Shown here: positions 50,533-61,099 of the stretch, piece after piece
Layout: each line of letters starts with the position of its first letter
Numbering within the stretch: position 1 is the first letter of the stretch
Made by a program: the position numbers and the translations under genes
From: Hymenolepis diminuta
Lineage: Eukaryota; Platyhelminthes; Cestoda; Cyclophyllidea; Hymenolepididae
Length of the DNA stretch: 64,000 nucleotides
Assembly (NCBI GenBank): GCA_900708905.1
Contig: CAADRB010000015.1
Span: forward strand, 2,127,820-2,191,819
Reading direction: 5' to 3'
The notes under the pieces: generated by a model
Database searches by the model: none
What the model saw: only the letters and a program-made list of their open reading frames with translations
Told to the model about the DNA's origin: nothing

Positions 50533-53500
50533 GTTCCTCCTCTTCTTTAGTAAGTAGAAATTACCTGATGCTATACCATTTTCATCCGGTGAGGAAGACA
50601 GTCAAATTTCGAAAGTTGTTAAGGGGACTTTAAAAACCGTAATAATTCTTTTTTACCCTGGGAAAGCATCTAACTAAAGCAACAAACGAGTCAGTAAAGT
50701 ATAATACGGGAAAGAGGTCAACAATATGTAGGTAATGAAATCATAACACCGTATATCTTACTTTATTTCAGTTAAGAAACATTGAGTTATGCATGTTCTC
50801 AAAGGAGCAATGGCTAATTCTGTAGTGCCCTAATGTTCATTTTTCAATATTAACTCCCAGATTCACAATATTCAGAGTTTGTTGACCAGTTGATTTATTT
50901 CAGTGGTTTATCATCTTTTTACCGCGGTTCGAACTAAAATACGTGTAGAGTACCAGGTCCTACATCATGCCACAACAGATGCGCACCGATGAGTGTCGTA
51001 GACGTGCCCTCTGAATTAACATTTTAGTCACTATGTTACCGACGCATGAAAGTGAATATTTTTTTCAATCACCTTTTGATGTATCGCTAAGAATTGGATT
51101 TGCGTCAGCAGAAGGGCATCCATCCAAAGGATTGGCAGGTGATTAAAATCAAGAGATATTTGAATAAATGGTACAAAACTTGGCATCCTCTCAATAACAA
51201 CAGTTTTCGCATACTTTTATCGATTACGGGCTTGTGTTTCCATTTTTGAAGTGCCTAATTATGTGTTCTGTTAACCTCATTTAATTAAGGATAATTTGAA
51301 TAAACAGAAATTGTGAATAGTTTGGACGAACAAATGATAATGAAGAGAGGCAAATAGATAGAGCGGACATAGATAAACGAAGTGTTATAAATTTTGCAAG
51401 AACAACTGCATCAATAAACACACGCGCGAGAGAAGACAACCTAACTTGTCAAACTGCCACAGAAACTTGACAATTTTGGCAGGTGAACGCAGTGATGTCT
51501 TTATCGTTGGCTTGTCACTTTTGTGTCCAGTAGATAAGCAAAGGATGAGCGATGAAATAATTTGATGATGATTGCTAACTCTCTCTTTGAAATAGATTTT
51601 TCCTATTGAATATGAGAAAATCATTTGATATACCTTGAAGTCTAATAAAATTTTACTAAACTTCAAATGGAACGTAGGTCTCCATCTGCAATGTTTGCCC
51701 GTAATGCGGACCTCAAAAGTTATACAGAGAATAACAGTTGAATTTAGCAAGGTCACCGTTTATGCCTGTTTGAAATAACCTAAATCTATATTAATTGGAG
51801 GGTACAGCTATCTTGACGTCGATGACTTTTTAATTTTTCCACTCCCATTCATATACGATTGCGCAATTTGAATAATTGCTGCTTTGTGTCTGGTAATGAA
51901 AGAAGTTAATTTATGTAATTTACTAAATATATAAATTTTGATTTTTGAAAGATGAATATCAGAATTTGGAAAATTTTCATCCATCAAAGTACAGTATTAT
52001 ATTTTAAGCTTGATTTTCTTAGGTAGTGGCGTTTGTTGATGACGGTTTTCTTCAAAGAATTGAGAGGTTAAAAATTCTCTTGGATTCTTATTAGTAAGAA
52101 TTTAAAGATGTATTCGCAATCTCCTATGCATTTAAACAAAGCGATTGTGGAGACATATATTTGAAAGCGATTCAATCAAGGCGAATTAATGTTCCTATTT
52201 GGAATAATGAATGTTTTTTGGATGAATTTGCTGGTACAACTGATCGGTGCTCCATATTACTGAATGAAATGTCCAAAATGTTCTAATAAATATTGGGAGG
52301 CTTAGGGAAGTTTTCTTTAGCGCCAAAGCAGAAAGCAAAATACTTTATCAATTTTTGTTATTCATAAGAGTTATTAAAGACTGCCGACAATGACTGATGA
52401 TTGACTGGAGAAAAACTAGGTCATACCGCAAGTGCTAATTTAAAAACAGTATTTGTTGAACAGAGGATGCCTGCTATTTGAGACCTCTCCATTAGTAAGA
52501 CGAAAGGCTGCGATGATCAGACATAAATTCAATGCATTTTTTAAATAAATGTGTAAAGGTAAATTAATATTCCAGTTCTACGTCGTCAGAATAAAACCAA
52601 AAGAAGATTGACTTATTGTAAGGGAATACATCTGTCTAACAATAAATTTGTTCAACTTCCAAGGTGATTCAAGTCTCTATTTATTTAACGTATTTCAACA
52701 CACATTATGAAATATTTTGGGTCCTGTTAGATGGTAAGGATCTACGAAGTCAGATGTCATTTACTCTACAATTCAGCACATACCCAATAATCTATGCGAC
52801 CCGTACTACTGAATAAATATAAATAAAGAATCACCGACTTAATCAGAGGGCCCTTGGGATGCTATTCTTCTGTCCAAAATACGCGCTGGAAAATGCAACC
52901 CTTCAAGGGGTTTTGGACTTATCTACTACTTAATCAAAGCAAAATAAGCCGCAAACAGGAGCTGATGGTCTTTTATTATTTAACGCAAAGAGGATTTATA
53001 TTTAATTCAATGTCTCTAGGATAAATTATCCTTCTTATTTCTCTACATATACTTTAAATAATATCATTTTCGTTTATTAAGTAATATCTTTTGCATAGTT
53101 TCCGATAACTATTCATGGTAAAATTAACCTAACTGATATAATGCCATTTATTCTGCCAAACGATCAAATAACCCGTCATATAATATAAGTGGATTTTGAT
53201 AGTTGACATTTATCAATGTCATGTCTAATTAACACTGTCTTTTGTCAGCCCTCAGACTTAATCGTCATTGATCTTTGTTACTTGAGTATTAAATGCCTAT
53301 TACATTGTAATTAAGTATCACCATGAAAAAGAGCTGACAAATCGGTGACTAGATTAAGGAAAACAGATCTATCATTTTACGAGTATGAGTTATAATCAAC
53401 GCTCTTTGAAAATTTGATGTGGCATACTAATTATTATATTTTTGTTTTAATTAAATCCAAAGATATCTTTTTCACGAAGACTAACCAAATGGATGTTTTT

Positions 53501-56104
53501 ATTTTGCAATAATTATTAAATTTAGTAGAGTTCAATTTGAGTGAATGTTAGTGAGCTATATCGTGTTTAAAATGCCTTTACCGATCGCAAATATCTGCTT
53601 ATGGCCGTGAAGAGATAAAAATGAATCAGTGTGACATTAACAATTTTTCCATTAAATAAACCCTTAATTACATAAGCATGAACTCTTTCAGAATCTGTGA
53701 AAAATTGGACACCTTGATGCTTCTAAAATTCTAATAATGTAAAATTTTGATTTCATTATGTACTCCTATATACTCGCACTTCGTCTCTAAATGGATTGCT
53801 TTGCCACTTCGTCCGTTTTGATGTTATTCCAAGAGTAAAGCTTATAATAAAAATCCAAAGTTCAGACATTAAGGCTTAGAGCTTATCAATCACCAAATGT
53901 CATCTTTTTTGCGTCTATCTGTTCAGAAAATCAAAAAAAGGAAAAGTAGTTTTGACTAAGCAGGGTTCAGCTAAGCTCATTTTATATAAAGCCTGATATC
54001 GGTTCATTATTTTACTTAATTTCTCCAACGTATCGGGTACTACGTACAAAATCCCGGAGAGAGTACGTCTGGTCTAGATCACATTAGATTTTATTGCCAG
54101 TTGCAACTGATTAGATAGACATGGGAAGTCAATTATACTCAATTTGCAGTGTCTCAAAGGGACTTTATCATCCGGTCTGATGCTGAGAGCCCAGATATCA
54201 GAGTTACCTAAAGCGGGAGCTAAAGATTACAGAATATTTTCTGCAGATATGTATGTTAATCACATCAGAAGACTATTTTATTTAGATACTAAGTTCAGAG
54301 ACAAATTTATATTTCCATTATTTAAATTATGAATAAGATGTCCGTTGATAAATATGCACTTCCTTCCTCAAATGTTTATTTTTATTAAATTAAATACAAT
54401 TAACTTATTCCTATGACAAATTTTATTTCTAAGAAAAATTTTTGCGCGTTAATATTTGATCTCAACATTTTATTGGCCAGCTTCTCCATAAAGTAGGCTT
54501 ACTATTACTAATGAATCTTCTCGGACTAGACTTACGGCCGCTATTTTCTCCTTAAGGTTTCTAAACATTTCTGTAAAATTAATTCTGACCTTATATTTAA
54601 ATGAAATACAAATAAAAACCAAAGAAGCAGAAAATCAAATTGGCAAGTTTTATGTTCAAAACTCTCATTATTTTTGCTAGGAAAATAGCTTAATAGATAC
54701 TAAGTTGGATGCATTTAAGCTATTCGTTGATTAGAACTCCATTCTAGGTTATATTGTTGTCTTTTCTTAAACAAACTTCAGTACTGGATTATATTTTGAA
54801 CTTACATTAAAATGGGTCAGTACTACGTATTTGCCTACTCAATAAATTCCAGCGTTCTCATCTCAAACTCACCACAACGAGGACACAAATTGCTGTCAGA
54901 TTTTACGTGATGTAAATTCGCTGCATTTCATAAAATATCGTGACAGTGAAAACACCGACAGTTAAGTCAAATTTCATGACACTTTTGTTGCTAATTTTGT
55001 CCTTGGATCCATGGAAATACGTAACGATTAAAAAAATTTTTGGGTAAAATCCCAAAAGTTTGCGCATTTTTCAGAGGCAGTTTAAAATTCGTAACATTCT
55101 TGAGAATTTAGATTGTGTGAAGATGGACATTCGGCTAGAGATTAACGTAAACATAGGTATGTCAGTGATCTAAATGGTCACTCAAACAAACCTAATTAAG
55201 AATTATTTTTATGTTTATACATTCACTTTTTCTGTGACTTATTAATAATTCTTGGCTGTAATTATTATTTCAGACTCCTGGATAAAATAACTTTTCATTT
55301 CAACTTTTTCTGGCTAAGACTAATCAGTTAGAAAAAAATTGATGAGTTCGTTGGTTTAATTTTGCAAGTTATTGTAAGTACAGTTATATATTTGCCGCAA
55401 AAATATAGTAAAAACGTGTTTTTCATCAATGAGTCATTTTCTCCAAACAAAAACAGAAAAAGATACGGTGGAAGTAAATTTTAAAGGGAGGTGAAAGAAA
55501 CTTTGTCAGGACTCATTTAACGACCCTCAACTGGTACACACGGGAAGTCATCGTGTCATCGGTAGGACCACCCTGAAATTTGTCACCTACTAAATACCTA
55601 AGTTTACATCAACTAAGGCCTATTTTTGTGATTAGGAATTCATGAAGCATGTAAGATTTTTGTCGATATCTTTTGACAAATTGGGATAAATACTGTAAAT
55701 GGAGCGAAAAGGATTGTCTTATTTTTAGACAAAAGCTCGATATACGGAACCAGATTTTAATGTTGTTAATTTACTCGGGGAACCTAGAAGCTACCAAAAA
55801 TCTTTGGATATTCAAATCCTGTCAAGGAAAGTTCTGATATTTCGATCTTTGACGGCCTGAGCATATTTGATAGACTTCCCACAAGGAATAATACATAATT
55901 TGGCGAACCTGAAATATTTCAGTATCAGAGTATAATAAGTAGTAGAAGTGATGGGGCTGACCTAATTTGGTCCAAATTTGGCATATGAGGTAATAACTGG
56001 TTATATTTATCAAATATACAATTTTTCTAAGGGTGAATAGTAACATCAGTATTCAACTAACTGTAAATCACAGGATCATTTATGCATGTGTTTTCCAAAA
56101 ACTT
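50533..56104. other. Gene desert, second part
   Basis: No gene supported. The longest frame (51385-51756, minus, 123 codons) has A+T-driven composition and no domain. A G+C-richer patch at 50940-51020 and another at 55500-55580 have no identified function. Confidence 0.4.
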
Positions 56105-56275
56105 ACCTTGGGTAGCATCATCTATCAACAGAACTGGAATTTTGTTATCCCTTTTATTAACCATACATAATAAGTGCTGATGTATGTTCCACTCACTAGG
56201 TGAATATCTTTGGGTATCGAACACAGGATTTCTTGTATTAAATGCGTTGACTTCTTCGCCACCAATAAAAAACAG
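56105..56275 (-). mobile_element. SINE-family copy opposite to the 56.5-kb copy
   Basis: On the minus strand AAATCCTGTGTTCGATACCC (B box), CACCTAGTGAGTGGAACATA, then TGGTTAATAAAAGGGATAAC and AAAATTCCAGTTCTG correspond to the 28.1-kb copy. It faces the plus-strand element 245 bp downstream. Confidence 0.5.
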
Positions 56276-56519
56276 TTGTTAAGCATTTTAAATACTACAA
56301 GAGGGATAACTTTAGGACTTTGGCCTTGTAGAGCCACACAATGTAAAGAGTGTGTTAGGCAATCAGGCGTTATTCAAAATACTTTGTACTTGGGCAACTA
56401 TGAGGCATTCACCTTTTAAGTTAATCGTAATATCCGAAGCTTAAGCCCTTTCTTATAACTCCGTTCTGCTATTTTAAGCAAAACTAATAGCTGTCTCAAA
56501 GCATACTGGCGATACAGCA

Positions 56520-56995
56520 ATTAATGTTCTCGTCTGCCAAGTCGAAGCTTCATGACTCGATGATCATCGTGCACACACAGTGAACGGAATGGCAGACCAC
56601 ATTGATTAAGTCTGGCTAATAAAGAGGTAGCAGAATGTCAAATTCCCACCTCTTAATTCTTAATGCTGCTACTTCCCTACCGAAAGATGGGTATTTGTTG
56701 AAGAAAGCTGAGAAAACGGAGCTGACAAATGCATTTTTTAATGGTTTATCTCGGGATGAGTGATTCCGGCAGGTCGTCTCTAAGCCCCCCATTATCTTTA
56801 GCAAGACGCGGGCCACATCGCTCCTAATAGCTTGACAGTTATTTGGGGATAAAACTGTTATCAGTGAATTGTCTTAACCTCTTCTCTTGCCTAAATTAAT
56901 TGTAGCCTAACAATATGTAGTAGGTAGATAATATAGTAGCAGCAGAAAACTAGTCTCCGTAGCAGTATTATATTGTAGAAGAGTCTTGCCTTACG
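56520..56995 (+). mobile_element. Long SINE-like element, fullest copy
   Basis: It begins with a decayed tRNA-type head (GTCTGCCAAGTCG, then GATGATCATCGTGCACACAC) and continues with CAGTGAACGGAATGGCAGAC, GGTTAAGTCTGGCTAATAAAG-type sequence (here ATTAAGTCTGGC), AGAGGTAGCAGAATGTCAAA, AGCCCCCCATTATC and a tail GTAGAAGAGTCTTGCC. Head, middle and tail each match other copies in the window (13925-14425, 17490-17690, 28070-28300, 57735-57990). Length near 480 bp is long for a SINE. The shadow open frames inside it are not genes. Confidence 0.6.
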
Positions 56996-57179
56996 AAAGT
57001 GGGCAGCTGAACTGTTACAAAGATTAAAAAACTTTTTCTGCATGAAACGCTAATAAATTATTCAATTATAAGATTTGCAACTATTGCAAAATATTAAATC
57101 ATAAATTCATTGACTGAGCATTAACGTTACATAGAAAATTCATAATGTGTTTCCATCACCATTATTTCAATAAATGCGA

Positions 57180-57520
57180 CAGCATCTCATCTTTCAAATA
57201 TCTCAGGCTTCCTGACAAGCTCACTACTGCTGCATCCTTATTCTCTGCCCATCTGTCATAATATACTAGTGGTCTATGTCATCTACGACGTCGACAGGAC
57301 TGACAGACTACTTTTCTTCCTCTTCTCACTCTCATCTGACAACCCACCCTTTTTCTGCAACTCGTCATTTCACAGCCTACTCAAATATACAAAAAGGACA
57401 AGTTAGACATATAAGTCGATTATGGTGTTGATGATGTGACATTGGCTTCCTTCCTCTCCTCCTATGCTGTCATTATTAATTATTTGTTAACCCAGAAAGA
57501 ACCTGACGTGTGTTAGCGTT
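57180..57520. other. Pyrimidine-rich unique block
   Basis: Higher G+C than its flanks and pyrimidine-rich, with TTCTTCCTCTTCTCACTCTC and CTTCCTTCCTCTCCTCC, ending in TAATTATTTG. It is not open in any frame and shows no repeat similarity in the window. It may be regulatory; nothing more can be said. Confidence 0.2.
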
Positions 57521-57734
57521 GATCGGTCTAAATTTATCCCAACGGTAACCACACTTGCATCTTCTAAGAACGCCAAATCCACAATGGAATTGACTGGTAA
57601 TTCTGAATGATCAAGATCAATCAATTCACATTCACTTCATTGATTAGGAGTTTGATGTGATCACTATGGCGGTTTTACGATTTTAAATTAATACTTTTAA
57701 AAGGAATATAAAAAAATCAGGTAATTAAAAGCGC

Positions 57735-57990
57735 CTTGTGCGCTGGTGGCATGGCGGCTAATACACCCAACTATGAAGTCTGAGATCATGGGTTTGATAT
57801 CCATAAATGCACATTCCATGAGTAGAATAGCCAACCACTCTGGTTAAGTCTACCTGAAAAAAAATTGACAGAATTCAGATTCCTCACCTGCAAGTCTCCA
57901 TGATGTTATTATTTTACCCAAAATTTGTGTTCTAACAGATTTTCCTAAGTGCGTTGGGAGTTCTGAAAGGACCTTACATCATCCGAATTC
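57735..57990 (+). mobile_element. SINE-family copy with tRNA-like head
   Basis: An A-box-like GCTGGTGGCATGGCGGCTAA and a B-box-like GATCATGGGTTTGATATCC are 35-40 nt apart, as in tRNA-derived SINEs. The unit then continues AGTAGAATAGCCAACCACTC and TGGTTAAGTCTACC as in the other copies, and CCTAAGTGCGTTGGGAGTTC matches their mid-body. It is the clearest pol III promoter head in the window. Confidence 0.6.
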
Positions 57991-59183
57991 TGAAGCTTCT
58001 AGATTTTCTACCCCTTTATTAAATGTTTAAGTTCAAAGCAGCAAAGATTCATGAGGACGTCTTCAGATTATTGACTAGGACCTTCAAGCCTAAAATTGAA
58101 TAGATTACTATTTGTAGGTTTGCCTAGTATTCTTTGCTATCGTGAATTCAAATGAGGAGATACTGCCATTTTTAGTTCAGATGATCTCATTTGTAATCAA
58201 GAAAAAATATTTAAATATTCAAATAACTTCCATTTGGAGCCATTCGAAACAGATGCAAAAGAATGTATATATATATAAGTTTTTATTGTATTCGTAATTT
58301 TCTTTTAAACAGAATATATGCTAAATTTTTAACATGTCTTTAATTCTATTAAACTTTAATCATGAGTTTGAATAATGTTGTTTTTTAAGTATTGGCCAAA
58401 ACTTTTCGCATATTGTTGCACTCTGTACTTCTGTATATACTTGGACTCATTAAAGTCAAAAAATCACCAATATATTTGTATTCACAAAATCATTGATATT
58501 CTTCACTATTGTGCAATTTTTGGCGAATAAAATTTCTGTACTTTTTCGGAGTTGTAAAATGCCCAATAAAATCATGGAAACAATAGGTGATAAAATCCAG
58601 CTTAAATAAAATACCTCTTTAACTTAAAAAAAATGATATGTTAATGGTCGTAATTATCACATTATCAGAAGTTCTTTTGCGATTAAGTCGGTAAGTTATA
58701 TGTACTTTTAAAAATTTTTAATATTTTCATTTTACATGGAGTGAGAAAAGTGAGTGAGGATGAGTCAACTCACCCAGAGTGAATATTAGTGAGCTCCGCT
58801 ATGCTCAGAATCGGCTAGCTTATATTAGATGACTGTTTATGGATATTTCTTGGATAGCAGACAGATTTCTCAAGATAGCGTGACTAACCACTCAGTTCAA
58901 ACAGCTGGTAAATAAGCTTCGAGTAGTTTGAAGATAAACTTCCACTCAAAACCTAGGAATTAAATATTGACATTTGGAACATTGAGACATTAGACAGTAA
59001 ACTATGCCCATTGTGTAAAACGTGGATGTTCATGATTAAGAAATTGAATGTAATGGTTTTCTTAAATTCCTGACTTTTTCTCTACCCCTTACTAGGTATT
59101 TGCTGCTTATCATGATTAGAAAGATTCGGAAATTCCGATTTTGCGATGATAACGTCGTTGAATGAATATGATTTTTTAAATCA

Positions 59184-59193
59184 GGGGGGGGGG
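59184..59193 (+). repeat. Poly(G) run of 10
   Basis: Ten consecutive G between TCA and CTTAAAC, unusual in this A+T-rich context. Confidence 0.9.
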
Positions 59194-60369
59194 CTTAAAC
59201 TGGACTGCTGGAAAATACTTCCTTTCTTTCAAAGAGCTTGGGATTTAACGTTATTGTATATCCGAATGTTTCTTTCAACTACACATTTTTGATGTTTGAT
59301 AACACAATATAAATCGCTTCGAATGTTATTTGAGGTCTCATCTGTAACCGGTGCTGAAAGGGTAGTTAATCATTCAAGTCAATACTGTGAAATTAGAGCC
59401 AATCCTTATCTCCTTCTCTAAGAGCCCAAAAAGTATTTTTTTGAACATTAAACCCTGCAAAAATTAATTATTCATGGGTTAAACCTATTAATGCTACGAA
59501 TCATGACTTCGTTTTGACTTAATCCTATAGCATACAAATTAGGGTTAAGCATTTGAAAAGGTGCTAAGTTAGAAGGCTGTTTAAAGTCATTATTTTCTTT
59601 ATTTTATATGTTAAGTTAGCCGAAAAAAACCACGCAATACCTTCGAGTTCTTTTTAACTCGACATAGACAGTACACCTGCATAACCTCAGGGTGGTCGCA
59701 TATCCCCACATCCAGACATATCTATCACCGATACGGCCCAGATGCGGGTAGGTTTCACCACTGATAGGCGGATACAAAAGATATCAACAGGTGCTTGTCA
59801 GATTGCCGGCTCAGTGGTGTGAATATGTTTGGCTAATCATTTTTAGAAGACCATTTTGAAGAAGGCGCTGAATTTTGCTTACATATGTTTTGTCTCAGTA
59901 TATATTAAAGAAAAAAAGGGCCACATCATCTTACAAGTATGATCATTTATAGTAACCAAGTTCCAGTTAATTTTACTTGATTTGATATTTCCTCAAATAA
60001 TTGAGTCCACATCTGCTAGGAAAGCTATACACTTTCTTCTAAAAGACATTTGGTTACTTTCTTAGCGTTCTGCTTCCCCGTCATCCTACGTCTTGATTTT
60101 AGTTTCGTTACAAAAATTAAAGTCCCCAAAATCAGAAAAAGTTAAAATTTATTTTAAACGCAAAAATCATGCACTTAAATTACGCACATCTCACAGCCGT
60201 TGCAAAACCGATCGATTGATAAACACCTGGATATCGATTTTTAATGACGTCCAGCATTTAGGTAAACAGATTCCCGGTTTAGATGGCTAATACTTTAAAA
60301 GTGGATTCTGATTCAATTTTAATAGTTATTTTTAATATTTTCAAGATCAAATTTTAATTGAAATCAGAG

Positions 60370-60422
60370 CTGAGGTAGAGCGCGAGTCTCATGCACTCGG
60401 TGAGCTCGATTCGTGAGAAAAT
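60370..60422 (+). repeat. Truncated tRNA-Met-like sequence
   Basis: GGTAGAGCGCGAGTCTCATG followed by CACTCG gives a D-arm end and a perfect 5-bp anticodon stem (CGAGT/ACTCG) with loop CTCATGC, i.e. anticodon CAT. A T-arm-like GTGAGCTCGATTCG follows with no variable loop, and no acceptor stem pairs. It is best read as a tRNA-derived relic, not a functional tRNA gene. Confidence 0.35.
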
Positions 60423-60860
60423 AATAATTCATCAACTGCAAAAGAGTGAGAAAAAGTTTGCTGCACCAGAAATTGCCTACCTCCCACCAGCTATTAGGTA
60501 GCATCTCACATACACAGGACCCTGGCAGTAGCTAGATGGACACATAATTTATTTGTTAGCCGGAGTTTGAATAATGACCTTCCTCTTTAACCCCCATGAA
60601 AGACAAATTTTGATTATCAGTCCTAATGTTACATTAACTCTCTTCTGGTTTTATATCAACCCCAAGTCTTGTACACACTGGCAATAATTTAATCTTAAGC
60701 TTGAGCGTGTCCTGGTTTTCAAGTTAAAACAACATACTGGTGGAAAATTCCCATGTGAAAGAAACTGGAAATGTATGCTTTAAAGGTACGTGGACTTATC
60801 CCACGTGAAGGAAAGAGCGCGTTCTATGATTTATGATTTTAAATTCCTGTCATTTTTCAG

Positions 60861-61038
60861 CTTGGTTGACAGGCTGATGTTTTTTTTAAATATAAACGAT
60901 AGTTTGACTGTCCTGGGAAATAGGGAGATTGGTGAAATCACCAATGAAAATTATTACGACCCAGGAGGAGGAATTGGTGTCGAGAGAAATAAAACTCTTA
61001 GCGAGATTTCTCATCATAAACACACGCTCCAAAAGGGT
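60861..61038 (+). CDS. Candidate internal exon, unrecognised
   Basis: CTGTCATTTTTCAG precedes and GTGAGT follows a 178-nt segment open for 59 codons, including GNREIGEITNENYYDPGGGI and VERNKTLSEISHHKHTLQKG. Both splice sites are good. Codon use is mixed and the first 20 codons are A+T-rich. No family recognised, and no neighbouring exon convincingly joins it. Confidence 0.2.
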
Positions 61039-61099
61039 GTGAGTTTATGCTTTATGAAATTATTTTACCCCAGTTTTATTTACCCCTCATAAATTTGCA

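Noticed and set aside
51385..51756. 123-codon minus-strand open frame
   Set aside because: Long but Ile/Leu/Phe/Lys-rich as expected by chance in A+T-rich DNA; no domain recognised.
56616..56816. Minus-strand open frame across the SINE-family copy
   Set aside because: It is a shadow of the repeat and its counterpart in the 14-kb copy is not conserved as protein.
60093..60290. Lys-rich plus frame with AG|GTAAAC donor as an exon
   Set aside because: Composition is A+T-driven and its phase does not fit the candidate exon at 60861; too weak to list as a gene.
60370..60422. Functional tRNA-Met gene
   Set aside because: No acceptor stem, no variable loop and an impaired T stem; a tRNA-derived relic is more likely.
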